NCBI RefSeq assembly: GCF_907164575.1
Contig: NZ_CAJQYY010000003.1
Span: 246,039 to 310,038 of the forward strand
Direction: 5' to 3'
Length of the DNA stretch: 64,000 nt
Source of the DNA: Paraburkholderia gardini
GTDB lineage: Bacteria > Pseudomonadota > Gammaproteobacteria > Burkholderiales > Burkholderiaceae
Below the pieces are notes generated by a model. The model was given only the letters and a program-made list of their open reading frames with translations, ran no database searches and was not told the origin of the DNA. Numbering within the stretch: position 1 is the stretch's first letter; each line of letters begins with the position of its first letter. Below, in pieces: positions 10,453-20,212 of this stretch. A program made the position numbers and the translations under genes.

Positions 10453-11461
10453 ACTTCGCGTTAGCCAGCGCCACAGCCGTATCCAGCATGCGGTTCGAGA
10501 AGCCCCATTCGTTGTCGTACCAGCTCGACACCTTCACGAGACGGCCCGACACCTTCGTCAGCGTCGAATCGAACGTCGACGAAGCCGGGTTGTGGTTGAA
10601 GTCGATCGAAACGAGCGGCGCGGCGTTGTAGCCGAGGATGCCCTTCAGCGCGCCTTCCGACGCTTCCTTCATGATCGCGTTCACTTCCTCGACGGTCGTG
10701 TCGCGCTTTGCGATGAACGACAGGTCGACGATCGACACGTTGATCGTCGGCACGCGGATCGCGTAACCATCCAGCTTGCCGTTCAGTTCCGGCAGCACGA
10801 GGCCGACCGCCGATGCAGCGCCCGTCTTCGTCGGAATCTGGCTGTGCGTGGCCGAGCGCGCGCGGCGCAGGTCTTCGTGATACACGTCGGTCAGCACCTG
10901 GTCGTTCGTGTAGGCGTGGATCGTCGTCATCAGGCCGTTTTCGAGGCCGATTTTATCGTTCAGCGGCTTCACCAGCGGTGCGAGGCAGTTCGTCGTGCAC
11001 GATGCATTCGAGATGACCGTGTCCGATGCCTTCAGCACGTGGTGGTTCACGCCGTAGACGATCGTCGCGTCGACATCCTTGCCGCCCGGTGCCGAGATGA
11101 TCACCTTCTTCGCGCCAGCCTTGATGTGCGCGCTGGCCTTTTCCTTCGTCGTGAAAAAGCCCGTGCATTCCATCACGACGTCGACCTTCAGTTCCGCCCA
11201 CGGCAGTTCAGCCGGGTTGCGGACAGCCAGCACGCGGATCCTGTCGCCGTTCACGACGAGATTTTCGCCGTCGACTTTCACTTCGCCCGGGAACTTGCCG
11301 TGTGCCGTGTCGTACTGCGTCAGATGGGCGTTCGTGTTCGCATCGCCCAGATCGTTGATGGCGACGATTTCGAGATCGTGCTTCTTGCCGTTTTCATAGA
11401 AGGCGCGCAGCGTGTTGCGGCCGATCCGGCCGTAGCCGTTGATTGCGACGCGAATCGTCAT
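10451..11461 (-). CDS. gapA: Glyceraldehyde-3-phosphate dehydrogenase, type I
   Basis: Glycolytic/gluconeogenic enzyme converting glyceraldehyde-3-phosphate to 1,3-bisphosphoglycerate with NAD. 336 aa. Rossmann start [14 protein letters not shown]; active-site [13 protein letters not shown] with the nucleophilic Cys; later [12 protein letters not shown] and [13 protein letters not shown], both highly conserved. It lies about 100 bp downstream of tkt in the same direction, the usual betaproteobacterial tkt-gap pairing. The terminator at 10348-10374 ends the unit. Confidence 0.98.
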   Translation of the reverse strand: MTIRVAINGYGRIGRNTLRAFYENGKKHDLEIVAINDLGDANTNAHLTQYDTAHGKFPGEVKVDGENLVVNGDRIRVLAVRNPAELPWAELKVDVVMECTGFFTTKEKASAHIKAGAKKVIISAPGGKDVDATIVYGVNHHVLKASDTVISNASCTTNCLAPLVKPLNDKIGLENGLMTTIHAYTNDQVLTDVYHEDLRRARSATHSQIPTKTGAASAVGLVLPELNGKLDGYAIRVPTINVSIVDLSFIAKRDTTVEEVNAIMKEASEGALKGILGYNAAPLVSIDFNHNPASSTFDSTLTKVSGRLVKVSSWYDNEWGFSNRMLDTAVALANAK

Positions 11462-11563
11462 GGTCTATCTCCTGATTCCTGATGGCTAAAAAAATACGTT
11501 CGTCGAAGGGGGTTTCGCCGCCGCGCCGAACATGTACGCGTGCGGCGAAACGAAACGCCAGCG

Positions 11564-13582
11564 TCAGCCGAGAGTCTTCTTCGCCGTTTCCACGACGTGG
11601 TCGACGGTGAAGCCAAAGAACGGGAACAGCACGTTGGCCGGTGCGGACTCGCCAAACACGTCGATGCCCACCACGCCGCCTTCGAGACCGACATACTTGC
11701 GCCAGAAATCCGTCACACCCGCTTCGATCGCGACACGGCGCACGCCTTGCGGCAGCACGCGTTCACGATATTCGGCGTCCTGCTGGTCGAACACGTTCGT
11801 GGACGGCATCGACACCACGCGTGCCCCGATACCGGCCTGTGCCAGCGGCTCGACTGCCTTCAACGCCAACTCGACTTCCGAACCCGTCGCGATCAGGATG
11901 ATCTTGCGCGCGGGGATCTCGTCGTTCCAGTCGCGCAGCACGTAGCCGCCCTTCGCGATGTTCGCGATCTGCGCATCCGTGCGTTCCGAAAACGCGAGGT
12001 TCTGGCGGCTGAAAATCAGGCACGACGGACCGTGATGCTCGACGGCCTGCGTCCACGACACCGCCGTTTCGACGGTATCCGCCGGACGCCACACCTGCAG
12101 ATGCGGAATCAGGCGCAAGCTCGAAACGTGCTCGATCGACTGGTGCGTCGGGCCGTCTTCGCCGAGGCCGATCGAATCGTGCGTGAACACGAAGATCGAC
12201 GGTGCTTTCATCAGCGCGGCGACGCGCAACGCATTGCGGCTGTAATCGGAGAACGTGAGGAACGTGCCGCCGAACGGCTTGAAGCCGCCGTGCACCGCGA
12301 TACCGTTGATCGCCGCGCTCATGCCGAATTCGCGCACGCCGTAGTTCACGTAGTTGCCGGCTGCGCCGTTTTCGCCAACGCGCACCGGCTTCGCGGCCTT
12401 CCAGTTCGTCAGGTTCGAGCCGGTCAGGTCGGCCGAGCCGCCCAGCAGTTCCGGCAGTACACCCGACAAACCTTCGATGGCCTGCTGCGACGCCTTGCGG
12501 GTCGCGACGGTTTCAGCCCGTTCGTTGGCGCCGGCGATGATCGCCTGCGCCTTTTCGGCCCAGTCGGCCGGTAGTTGCTTCGCCATGCGGCGCTCGAAGT
12601 CGGCGGCTTCCCGCGGATACTTCGCGCGATAGGCGGCGAACGCCTTGTCCCACTCGCCTTCGATCTTCGCGCCCGATTCCTTCGCGTCCCACGCTGCGTA
12701 GACTTCCGGCGGAATCACGAACGGCTCGTAGTTCCAGCCGATCTTCGCGCGCGTGGCCGCGATTTCCTTGTCGCCGAGCGGCGCGCCGTGCGCGTCGTGG
12801 CTGCCGGCCTTGGTCGGCGCGCCTTCGCCGATCACGGTCTTGCAGCAGATCAGCGTCGGCCTGTCGGACAGCTTCGCCTTCTTGATGGCTGCATCGACTG
12901 CTTCGACGTCGTGGCCGATCACGCCCGGAATCACGTTCCAGCCGTACGCTTCGAAGCGCTTTGGCGTGTCGTCGTGGAACCAGTGGATGACTTCGCCATC
13001 GATCGAAATGCCGTTGTCGTCGTAGAACGCAATCAGCTTGTTCAGCTTCAGCACGCCGGCCAGCGAGCACGCTTCGTGCGAGATGCCTTCCATCAGGCAG
13101 CCGTCGCCGACGAACACGTACGTATGGTGATCGACGATCTTCGCGTCGGGCTTGTTGAATTCGTTAGCGAGCAGCGATTCAGCGAGCGCCATGCCGACTG
13201 CATTCGCCAGACCCTGGCCGAGCGGGCCGGTCGTGGTCTCGACGCCCGGCGTGATGCCGTATTCCGGGTGACCCGGCGTCTTCGAATGCAACTGACGGAA
13301 GTTCTTCAGCTCTTCCATCGGCAGATCGTAGCCGGTCAGATGCAGCAGCGAATACAGCAGCATCGAGCCGTGACCGTTCGACAGCACGAAGCGGTCGCGA
13401 TCGGCCCATTGCGGATTCTTCGGGTTGTGGCGCAGATGGCGCGACCACAGCGCAACGCCGATCTCGGCCATGCCCATCGGCATGCCCGGATGACCGGAAT
13501 TGGCTTTCTGAACGGCATCCATGGCCAGTGCGCGAATCGCGTTGGCCATCTGGGAAGTGGGTGCGGGAGACGGGGTCGTCAT
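11564..13582 (-). CDS. tkt: Transketolase
   Basis: Thiamine-diphosphate enzyme moving two-carbon units between pentose and triose/hexose phosphates. 672 aa from [23 protein letters not shown]. Conserved features: [16 protein letters not shown], the ThDP-binding [13 protein letters not shown] through [15 protein letters not shown], the catalytic-dimer motifs [15 protein letters not shown] and the C-terminal [14 protein letters not shown] ending ([15 protein letters not shown]). The open frame extends 41 codons upstream but lacks transketolase-like sequence. Upstream gene of gapA. Confidence 0.98.
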   Translation of the reverse strand: MTTPSPAPTSQMANAIRALAMDAVQKANSGHPGMPMGMAEIGVALWSRHLRHNPKNPQWADRDRFVLSNGHGSMLLYSLLHLTGYDLPMEELKNFRQLHSKTPGHPEYGITPGVETTTGPLGQGLANAVGMALAESLLANEFNKPDAKIVDHHTYVFVGDGCLMEGISHEACSLAGVLKLNKLIAFYDDNGISIDGEVIHWFHDDTPKRFEAYGWNVIPGVIGHDVEAVDAAIKKAKLSDRPTLICCKTVIGEGAPTKAGSHDAHGAPLGDKEIAATRAKIGWNYEPFVIPPEVYAAWDAKESGAKIEGEWDKAFAAYRAKYPREAADFERRMAKQLPADWAEKAQAIIAGANERAETVATRKASQQAIEGLSGVLPELLGGSADLTGSNLTNWKAAKPVRVGENGAAGNYVNYGVREFGMSAAINGIAVHGGFKPFGGTFLTFSDYSRNALRVAALMKAPSIFVFTHDSIGLGEDGPTHQSIEHVSSLRLIPHLQVWRPADTVETAVSWTQAVEHHGPSCLIFSRQNLAFSERTDAQIANIAKGGYVLRDWNDEIPARKIILIATGSEVELALKAVEPLAQAGIGARVVSMPSTNVFDQQDAEYRERVLPQGVRRVAIEAGVTDFWRKYVGLEGGVVGIDVFGESAPANVLFPFFGFTVDHVVETAKKTLG

Positions 13583-13992
13583 GTCGAGTCCGGAGAACGA
13601 GTCCAAAAAACGGGGCGCAGGGGCGGTCCGGAAGCTCGGCGGCCAGAATGCTCCGGCGCACGATGCGGCGCCGGGAGACGCGAAACGGGCAGAGCAAACG
13701 GACAAGGCAGCAAAGCGTCACATTCTAGCAGATCGTCACCGTTTACCCGGCCTGAAGGGGCCAGGAGAGGCAAGTTTCGGCTTGGGTTCAACCACAGCGA
13801 TTGTTTAGGATTCGGAGCCGGAAACCGGCCGTCATCGCGGCGCGCGCGGGCCGTCTGGCACGACTGGATGCGCATCCGCCTGTCCTTCTATAGCGCCACT
13901 GGACGGGCATCGGCCTCGCCGCGGGTCCCTGCCTGTCCTTCTATAATCGGGCCATCGAGACCCACCGCGCCCGCGAGGCGCACCTGTCATCC
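13583..13992. promoter_or_regulatory. Divergent tkt / speE-like intergenic region with a 15-bp direct repeat
   Basis: 410 bp without a gene. A 15-bp exact repeat GCCTGTCCTTCTATA occurs at 13878-13892 and 13931-13945; the second copy runs into a perfect TATAAT (13942-13947) about 45 bp before the speE-like ATG, making it the likely -10 of that gene. No matching -35 is evident. A short palindrome (GGATGCGCATCC) precedes the first copy. Confidence 0.5.
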
Positions 13993-14937
13993 GTGAGCGC
14001 CCCGCTTCTCTTCCGTCCTGCACCCGACGCGGTCTACGGCTTTCCTGGCGCGCGCCGCCTCGCCAGCGTGGATTCGCCGTTCCAGCACATCGAGGTGTGG
14101 GACACGCCGCAACTCGGCCGGCTTTTCACGCTGGATGGCCGCCCGATGACTTCGACCGGAGACGAATTCATCTATCACGAATGCATGGTTCACCCCGCCG
14201 CGCTCACGCACCCGGCGCCACGCGCGGCGCTGGTGCTGGGCGGCGGCGATGGAGGTGCCGCGCGCCAGTTGCTGCGGCACCGGGAAATCGGGCGGATCGT
14301 GGTCGCCGAACTGGACGCCGAAGTCGTGCGGCTCACGCGCGTGCACCTGCCCGAAGTGCATGGCGCAGCGTTCGACGACCCGCGCGTCGAACTGGTGATC
14401 GGCGACGCCGCCCGTTATGTCGAAACTGCCGGTGAACGCTTCGATCTCGTCGTCTTCGATCTGACGCCGCCCGACTCACCCGCCGCCGGTCTCTACACGA
14501 CTGCCTTTTACACAGCGCTCAAACGCTTGATGACACCTGACGCGGTGTTGTCGCTCCATCTCGGTTCGCCGTATTTTCACGCACCGCGCATTGCAGCGCT
14601 GCTGCGCGACCTGCGTGCCGCATTCAGGGTCGTGCGCACGATGGGCACGTTCGTGCCGCTGTACGGATCGCAGTGGCTGATGGCCACTGCCAGCGACACG
14701 CTCGATCCCGCAGCAACCGCCACAATCGAAGCTTGCGGCACACGGCTTGCGGATCGCCAGATCGAACGTCTGCGTTTCTATGACGCAACTGTGCACGCGA
14801 GCCTCTTCACCGCAGCCCACGCAGCGCGCGATAAACTGGGGCCATTACTCACATCGTCGTTATGCCGGAGCGAAGCGGAGAGTCTGCCCGGCGCAGCCTG
14901 TTCGCCCGACGATCAATCGCCACGGAGAAATCCATGA
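13993..14937 (+). CDS. Spermidine-synthase-like polyamine aminopropyltransferase
   Basis: SAM-fold protein of the spermidine synthase family, expected to transfer an aminopropyl group from decarboxylated SAM. 314 aa: N-terminal beta domain (residues 1-60), then the nucleotide-binding ALVLGGGDGGAARQLLRH, the acidic ribose-contact residue in IVVAELDAEVV, and a GDAARY block. The usual catalytic DSTDP-type motif is replaced by FDLTPPDSPA, so the exact donor/acceptor is uncertain. No decarboxylase (speA/speC/speD) is adjacent. The C-terminal ~20 residues are unlike the family. The stop overlaps the next ATG (ATGA), implying coupled translation. Confidence 0.8.
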   Translation: MSAPLLFRPAPDAVYGFPGARRLASVDSPFQHIEVWDTPQLGRLFTLDGRPMTSTGDEFIYHECMVHPAALTHPAPRAALVLGGGDGGAARQLLRHREIGRIVVAELDAEVVRLTRVHLPEVHGAAFDDPRVELVIGDAARYVETAGERFDLVVFDLTPPDSPAAGLYTTAFYTALKRLMTPDAVLSLHLGSPYFHAPRIAALLRDLRAAFRVVRTMGTFVPLYGSQWLMATASDTLDPAATATIEACGTRLADRQIERLRFYDATVHASLFTAAHAARDKLGPLLTSSLCRSEAESLPGAACSPDDQSPRRNP

Positions 14938-15347
14938 CCGCCCCTCGCCCAGCCGGTGTGCCCTGGTTGACCCCTTATATGACGGTGCGTGACGCGCGCG
15001 TCACGATTGCATTTTTCGAAGCCGCGTTCGGCTTCGCCGTGCGTGACAGCGTGAACGACGACGGCGCGATCATGCACGTCGAGATGACGTATCAAGGTCA
15101 GCTGATCGTCATGTTTGCGCCCGAAGGCGGATTCGGTTCGACGGCAAGGACGCCGAAAAGCGCGGGCGCCATCGCGCCGCAATCGTTCTACCTCTATGTC
15201 GACGATGTCGACGCTGTGTATGCTCGCGCCATCGCTGCTGGAGCGAAGTCGCTGAGCGAGCCGGAAGACCAGTTCTGGGGCGACCGCTTCGCCCAGATCG
15301 AGGATCTCGACGGCTACCGCTGGGCGCTCGCGCGCCATCTTTCATAA
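14934..15347 (+). CDS. VOC (glyoxalase/bleomycin-resistance fold) family protein
   Basis: 137 aa; a VOC-superfamily protein of the PhnB/YdeE-like type, with two beta-alpha-beta-beta-beta modules (WLTPYMTVRDARVTIAFFEA near the N-terminus and YLYVDDVDAVYARAIAAGAK mid-protein) and the C-terminal DRFAQIEDLDGYRWALA. The ATG overlaps the stop of the speE-like gene and is served by GGAGA 6 bp upstream; a longer upstream frame is not homologous. Substrate unknown. Confidence 0.85.
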   Translation: MTAPRPAGVPWLTPYMTVRDARVTIAFFEAAFGFAVRDSVNDDGAIMHVEMTYQGQLIVMFAPEGGFGSTARTPKSAGAIAPQSFYLYVDDVDAVYARAIAAGAKSLSEPEDQFWGDRFAQIEDLDGYRWALARHLS

Positions 15348-15363
15348 GGAGACTTCTTTCCCG

Positions 15364-16104
15364 ATGCCCCGTTTTTTCGTCGACATGCCGCTTCGAGCCG
15401 GCGACGTCGAACAACTGCCGGATGACGTCGTTCGACATATCCAGGTGCTGCGCCTGCAGACAGGCGATTCGATTGCGCTCTTCAACGGCAAAGGCGGCGA
15501 GTACGTCGCGGAACTCGTCGACATCGAGCGTCGCTCGGTTACGGCGAAGATCGCCAACTTTCGCGATATCGACGTCGAGCCGCCCTATCGGCTGACACTC
15601 GCGCAAGGCATCGCGGGCGGCGACAAGATGGACTGGCTGATCGAAAAAGCCGTCGAACTGGGCGCATCGGGTTTCGTGCCGCTCACGGCCGCGCGCAGCG
15701 TCGTGCGCCTTTCAGGTGAGCGAGCTCAACGCCGGAATGCACACTGGCAGGGAATCGTGCGCGCATCGTGCGAGCAATGCGGACGCAATCGCCTGCCCGA
15801 CGTGGCGCCCGTCAGCGACTTCACGGCGTGGCTTGGGGCGTTGTCCGGAACGCCTGCGCAAGATGAACTCAGGCTGCTGCTTTCGCCGCGCGGCAGCATC
15901 GCGTTTTCCGCGCTACCCGTTGAGCCGCCGCAAGGGCACGTCATCGTTTTGATCGGGCCGGAAGGCGGATTATCGATCGATGAAGAGACGGCCGCCGTGG
16001 ATCAAGGCTTCACGCCTGTCGGCCTCGGCCCGCGCGTGCTGCGCACGGAAACGGCGGGGATTGCCATGCTGGCTGCGCTGGCCGCGCGCTGGGGCGGCTG
16101 GTAA
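15364..16104 (+). CDS. rsmE: 16S rRNA (uracil1498-N3)-methyltransferase
   Basis: SPOUT-class methyltransferase modifying U1498 in the ribosomal decoding site. 246 aa: N-terminal PUA-like domain (MPRFFVDMPLRAGDVEQLP ... HIQVLRLQTGDSIALFNG) and C-terminal knotted domain with the family signatures MDWLIEKAVELGASGFVPL, LLLSPRG, VIVLIGPEGGLSIDE and LGPRVLRTETA. 16 bp downstream of the VOC gene; probably the last gene of this small plus-strand unit, which ends at the hairpin 16160-16187. Confidence 0.97.
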   Translation: MPRFFVDMPLRAGDVEQLPDDVVRHIQVLRLQTGDSIALFNGKGGEYVAELVDIERRSVTAKIANFRDIDVEPPYRLTLAQGIAGGDKMDWLIEKAVELGASGFVPLTAARSVVRLSGERAQRRNAHWQGIVRASCEQCGRNRLPDVAPVSDFTAWLGALSGTPAQDELRLLLSPRGSIAFSALPVEPPQGHVIVLIGPEGGLSIDEETAAVDQGFTPVGLGPRVLRTETAGIAMLAALAARWGGW

Positions 16105-16159
16105 CGCATTGCGTGCTGCATGGCATGGTAGCGGTTTCGCAAAAACCCCCGCGCCAAAA

Positions 16160-16187
16160 ACAAAGCCCGCCAGATGGCGGGCTTTGT
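16160..16187. terminator. Terminator between rsmE and the barstar gene
   Basis: ACAAAGCCCGCC-AGAT-GGCGGGCTTTGT, a perfect 12-bp stem with a 4-nt loop between converging genes; followed by a T-rich stretch on the plus strand. Confidence 0.85.
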
Positions 16188-16255
16188 CTTTGTTACCGAT
16201 GCGCTCAGTTCAAGGTGCGCGGTTCAGCCCTCGGGTTTCATCACCGCACGCAACA

Positions 16256-16819
16256 TCACGCGAATGAGTAGAACACGCGGAATGCCACCTTGCGTTCGGC
16301 CCAGAACTCCGCAGCTTCGCGAAACACATCGAGGAGGGTTTCGCGGCCTTCCTTGTCGAATTTCTGCGCAACCGGCAGTGCCTCGAGCACGATCACAAAA
16401 CCAGGCTGCGGACCCGCCTTCGCGACCAGATCGGTCAGGCAATCATAAAGCGCGTCGTAATTCTTGCCGAAGTGTTTGGGAAACATGAACGAAGTCGCGA
16501 TCGTTTCCATGACTTCCTGTTTGCTCTGCGCATTGCCGCAGCAGGCATAGAGAAAATGCTGCTCCAGCTGGCTCGCCTCGTCAGCAAGATCCTGCACGCG
16601 AAACGCGCGGATCGACTGTACGATGTTCGGTCGTACGGTCTTGAAAAGACTCATGGGGCCCTCGTTCGAAGAAAGCACAGTGCTGATGGCTTCGCTCTGG
16701 GTATCCTGGCCGGGCCCGGCGCTGCGCATCTGCATGACGCGCTGGAACAGATTGCCGCTACCGGCCGCGAAAAGATCCGTCGCGACTGTGGAGTCGTGCG
16801 CGTAGACGTTGTCGCTCAT
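16256..16819 (-). CDS. Barstar-family ribonuclease inhibitor with N-terminal extension
   Basis: Cytoplasmic inhibitor expected to neutralise the barnase-type RNase encoded directly upstream. 187 aa from MSDNVYAHD; in-frame ATG (16828) and TTG (16846) starts are alternatives. The barstar domain occupies roughly residues 85-187 (FLYACCGNAQSKQEVMETIA, FPKHFGKNYDALYDCLTDLV, then a final strand VAFRVFYSFA), with the acidic/aromatic Y-D-A-L-Y-D-C helix typical of the inhibitor. Residues 1-85 form an extension, longer than the ~90-residue Bacillus barstar, of unknown role. Depending on start, it lies 16 bp after or slightly overlaps the RNase gene. Confidence 0.85.
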   Translation of the reverse strand: MSDNVYAHDSTVATDLFAAGSGNLFQRVMQMRSAGPGQDTQSEAISTVLSSNEGPMSLFKTVRPNIVQSIRAFRVQDLADEASQLEQHFLYACCGNAQSKQEVMETIATSFMFPKHFGKNYDALYDCLTDLVAKAGPQPGFVIVLEALPVAQKFDKEGRETLLDVFREAAEFWAERKVAFRVFYSFA

Positions 16820-16835
16820 GCTGTTCATCCCGATG

Positions 16836-17246
16836 TCATTCAACAATACGTTTAAAACTCGTGTAATGGTCGTCGGAGTAATAACAGTTGTCGGTTCGCT
16901 TTAGCGGGCCACCGCAGACAATGCGGCGCGCGCCCCGATTGCGGGCACGAGGCGTGGGAACGGTGTATTCGTGGTAATAACCGCGCTTGTGCGGCGACAG
17001 CAACCGCTCGCGATTGCCGAATACGATGCCGTCCTTCTCATACGGGTATGGCCCGCCTGCTGCAATCAAGTTCAAAGTATTGACTGCTTCCCGCGGCAAT
17101 TGCGTCACCGCAATGGTGCCCTGCGCCTGATCAGTGGACGGTGTCGCGGTGTCGCGCGCAAAGGCGCCAGAAACGACACTCCCGCACAGGCTGACAACGA
17201 TCAGGGCGGCTGGGAGCACGCCGTTGCGGAGCCACTTGCGTGCCAT
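16836..17246 (-). CDS. Secreted barnase/RNase N1-family ribonuclease
   Basis: Guanyl-preferring microbial RNase. 136 aa with a Sec signal peptide (MARKWLRNGVLPAALIVV, likely cleaved near GAFA-RD). The mature domain shows the family core: FGNRERLLSP (barnase FSNRE), YYHEYTVPTP carrying the catalytic Glu, GARRIVCGG carrying the catalytic Arg, and SDDHYTSFKRI carrying the catalytic His. Two Cys (IVCGG, DNCYY) could form a disulfide. The inhibitor gene follows immediately. Role could be nutrient RNA scavenging or antagonism of competitors. Confidence 0.9.
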   Translation of the reverse strand: MARKWLRNGVLPAALIVVSLCGSVVSGAFARDTATPSTDQAQGTIAVTQLPREAVNTLNLIAAGGPYPYEKDGIVFGNRERLLSPHKRGYYHEYTVPTPRARNRGARRIVCGGPLKRTDNCYYSDDHYTSFKRIVE

Positions 17247-17264
17247 GAACCAGAATTCCCGCTG

Positions 17265-17546
17265 TTAGATCACGAGTTCGACGACCATGAAAGGTGTAAG
17301 GGTATCGCTAATGGCCCCTGGAATCAATGCGCGATCGGCCACCCGGAGGCTCCACTGAAGTGCAAACGCCCCACTGGCGCGCCTTCCAGCGGCTTTTGCC
17401 GCAGGCAAATTAATCCCGCCTGAATCAGAAACAATCGGGGTGCTATCGGTACCGGCCTGCTCGGGAATGTGCGCCTGGTCTTCTGCCAGGAGGCGCAGAC
17501 ACAGCGCGGAGCCTGCCGTGCACGCCCTGCGGCACGGCGCGTCCAT
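17265..17546 (-). CDS. Possible small ORF upstream of the RNase gene
   Basis: 93-codon frame ending 18 bp before the RNase ATG. No recognised domain; third-position GC is mixed rather than uniformly high, unlike neighbours. It may be a non-coding leader of the RNase-barstar unit or a decayed gene. The 330-bp gap between maeB and the RNase otherwise shows nothing I can identify. Confidence 0.2.
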   Translation of the reverse strand: MDAPCRRACTAGSALCLRLLAEDQAHIPEQAGTDSTPIVSDSGGINLPAAKAAGRRASGAFALQWSLRVADRALIPGAISDTLTPFMVVELVI

Positions 17547-17575
17547 CGCCGACGCGCCGTTTGCAATGGTAAATA

Positions 17576-19870
17576 TTACCGGGTCGCGATAACGTCAGCC
17601 ACCAGCAGCGCCGCCATGTTGACGATACGCCGCACCGTCGCCGAAGCGGTCAGCACGTGCACCGGTTGTGCTGCGCCGAGCAGTATCGGGCCGATCGCGA
17701 TGTTGTTGCCCGCAGCTGTCTTCAGCAGGTTGTACGAGATGTTGGCCGCGTCGATGTTCGGCAGGATCAGCAGGTTCGCGTCACCTTCGAGCGTCGAATC
17801 GGGCAGCACTTCGCGGCGCAGGTTCGCATCGAGCGCGACGTCGCCGTGCATCTCGCCGTCGATCTGCAGATCCGGGGCGCACTCACGCACGAGCGCCAGC
17901 ACTTCACGCATTTTCTGTGCGGACGGCGCATGGCTCGTACCGAAGTTCGAGTGCGATACCAGCGCGATCTTCGGCTCGATACCGAAACGACGCACTTCCT
18001 CGGCGGCCATCACCGTGATTTCGGCGAGCTGTTCGGGCGTAGGGTCGACGTTCACGTGGGTATCGACGATGAAAATCTGCCGGCCCGGCAAGACGAGCGC
18101 GTTCATCGCGGCGTAGACCGTGCTGCCGGTCTTCTTGCCGATCACCTGATCGATGAAATGCAGGTGACGGTGCGTCGTGCTGATCGTGCCGCAGATCATG
18201 CCGTCCGCCTCGCCCTTCTTCACCAGCATCGAGCCGATCAGCGTCGTGCGGCGGCGCATTTCGAGCTTCGCCATCTGTTCGCTGATGCCCTTGCGCGACA
18301 TCATCTTGTAGTAGGTCTGCCAGAAATCGCGGTAACGCTCGTCGTGGTCGGTGTTCACCACGGTGTAATCCTGGCCGGCAACAAGGCGCAGGCCATAACG
18401 CGCGATGCGCTGCTCGATCACCGCCGGACGGCCGATCAGGATCGGCTTCGCGAGCTTTTCGTCGACGACGATCTGGACCGCGCGCAGCACACGCTCTTCT
18501 TCGCCTTCCGCGAACACGATGCGCTTCTTCTCCATCTCGACGCTGCGCGCCGCCTGGAAGATCGGCTTCATCGTCGTGCCGCTGTGATACACGAACTGCT
18601 GCAGATGCTGCTCGTACGCGTCCATGTCCTCGATCGGACGGGTTGCGACGCCCGAATCCATCGCGGCCTTCGCCACGGCCGGCGCGATCTTGACGATCAG
18701 ACGCGGATCGAACGGCTTCGGAATCAGGTATTCCGGACCGAACGAGAGATCCTGGATGCCGTAGGCGGTCGCGACGATGTCGCTCTGCTCCTGCCGCGCC
18801 AGTTCAGCAATCGCATTGACCGCGGCGATTTCCATCTCGCGGGTCACCGTCGTCGCGCCTGCGTCGAGCGCACCGCGGAAGATGAACGGGAAGCACAGGA
18901 CGTTGTTGACCTGGTTCGGGTAATCGGTGCGGCCCGTGCACAGCACCGCATCCGGGCGCACTTCGAGCGCGAGTTCAGGCAGGATTTCCGGTGTCGGATT
19001 GGCGAGCGCGAGAATCAGCGGTTTGTCGGCCATGCGCTTGACCATGTCCTGCTTCAGCACGCCACCGGCTGAAAGGCCGAGAAAAATATCCGCGCCTTCG
19101 ATCGCCTCGCCCAGCGTGCGGGCCTGGGTTTCGCGTGCGAAGCGTTCCTTGTCCGGATCCATCAGCTCGACGCGGCCCTTGTAGACCACGCCGGCCAGAT
19201 CGGTCACGAGAATGTTTTCGATCGGCAGGCCGAGATCGACGAGCAGATCGAGACACGCGAGCGACGCCGCGCCTGCGCCCGAGGCCACGAGCTTCACCTT
19301 CGAGATGTCCTTGCCGACAACTTTCAGCCCGTTCGTGATGGCCGCCGCGACGACGATCGCCGTGCCGTGCTGGTCATCGTGAAACACGGGGATCTTCATG
19401 CGCTTGCGGCATTCGCGCTCGACGATGAAGCAGTCGGGCGCCTTGATGTCTTCAAGGTTGATGCCGCCGAAGGTCGGTTCGAGCGCGCAGATCACCTCGA
19501 CGAGCTTGTGCGGGTCGGATTCGTTGAGTTCGATATCGAACACGTCGATGCCGGCGAACTTCTTGAACAGGACGGCCTTGCCTTCCATCACAGGCTTCGA
19601 CGCGAGCGGGCCGATGTTGCCGAGACCGAGCACGGCCGTGCCGTTCGTCACGACGCCGACAAGGTTGCTGCGCGCGGTGAAGCGCGCCGCGTTCAGCGGG
19701 TTCTCAACGATTTCCTCGCACGCGAACGCAACGCCCGGCGAGTAAGCCAGCGCGAGGTCGCGCTGGTTGATCATCTGTTTGGTCGGCGCGATCGCGATCT
19801 TCCCGGGGGTCGGGAACTCGTGATAATCGAGGGCAGCTTCGCGAAGTTTGGTATTGGCGGGAGTCGACAT
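17576..19870 (-). CDS. maeB: NADP-dependent malic enzyme with C-terminal phosphotransacetylase-like domain
   Basis: Oxidatively decarboxylates malate to pyruvate with NADPH production. 764 aa in two parts: residues 1-430 are malic enzyme ([76 protein letters not shown]), and residues ~430-764 resemble phosphate acetyltransferase ([54 protein letters not shown]). In hybrid MaeB proteins the PTA-like half is regulatory (acetyl-CoA sensing) rather than catalytic. Monocistronic by position. Confidence 0.97.
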   Translation of the reverse strand: MSTPANTKLREAALDYHEFPTPGKIAIAPTKQMINQRDLALAYSPGVAFACEEIVENPLNAARFTARSNLVGVVTNGTAVLGLGNIGPLASKPVMEGKAVLFKKFAGIDVFDIELNESDPHKLVEVICALEPTFGGINLEDIKAPDCFIVERECRKRMKIPVFHDDQHGTAIVVAAAITNGLKVVGKDISKVKLVASGAGAASLACLDLLVDLGLPIENILVTDLAGVVYKGRVELMDPDKERFARETQARTLGEAIEGADIFLGLSAGGVLKQDMVKRMADKPLILALANPTPEILPELALEVRPDAVLCTGRTDYPNQVNNVLCFPFIFRGALDAGATTVTREMEIAAVNAIAELARQEQSDIVATAYGIQDLSFGPEYLIPKPFDPRLIVKIAPAVAKAAMDSGVATRPIEDMDAYEQHLQQFVYHSGTTMKPIFQAARSVEMEKKRIVFAEGEEERVLRAVQIVVDEKLAKPILIGRPAVIEQRIARYGLRLVAGQDYTVVNTDHDERYRDFWQTYYKMMSRKGISEQMAKLEMRRRTTLIGSMLVKKGEADGMICGTISTTHRHLHFIDQVIGKKTGSTVYAAMNALVLPGRQIFIVDTHVNVDPTPEQLAEITVMAAEEVRRFGIEPKIALVSHSNFGTSHAPSAQKMREVLALVRECAPDLQIDGEMHGDVALDANLRREVLPDSTLEGDANLLILPNIDAANISYNLLKTAAGNNIAIGPILLGAAQPVHVLTASATVRRIVNMAALLVADVIATR

Positions 19871-20212
19871 AAGGCGTGCCTGGAAGTGCGGATTAGAATA
19901 GAAGTTCGACGCATTGTAGCGCCAATCCCAAAGCCGATTCCTTCAAAAAGGGTACAACTGCCACGACTGAAACAGCGCAAACGCCCGCTGTGCGGTGCAG
20001 CAAATGAATTGTCATCGGCCTGATGACCGGGTTTCACTGACCATCAGGCCAGGGTCGTCCGGAGAAAATGCGAGCCGTACAATTCATTCGTTCCCGTCGT
20101 GCTTCGCGAGTCTTCGATTTTCGCTTTGCGGTGAAAATCGTCGTGCTTCGGAGCCGCGTCTTACGCTTGCAGGTGGCTTTCGCGGCGCCTTGCTGCTTTA
20201 CGGATTTTCGCC
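19871..20212. other. Divergent maeB/thiL intergenic region with structured repeats
   Basis: 342 bp without a gene. It holds two perfect stem-loops: GGCCTGATG / CATCAGGCC (20017-20050, with a nested GTCATC/GATGAC stem at 20011-20027) and CGATTTTC / GAAAATCG (20115-20140). The second hairpin is bracketed by a 12-bp direct repeat CGTCGTGCTTCG at 20095-20106 and 20139-20150. No clear promoter elements were assigned. Confidence 0.45.

Noticed and set aside
19995..20212. THI-box (TPP) riboswitch before thiL
   Set aside because: The hairpins seen do not contain the conserved THI-box core, so no riboswitch is called.
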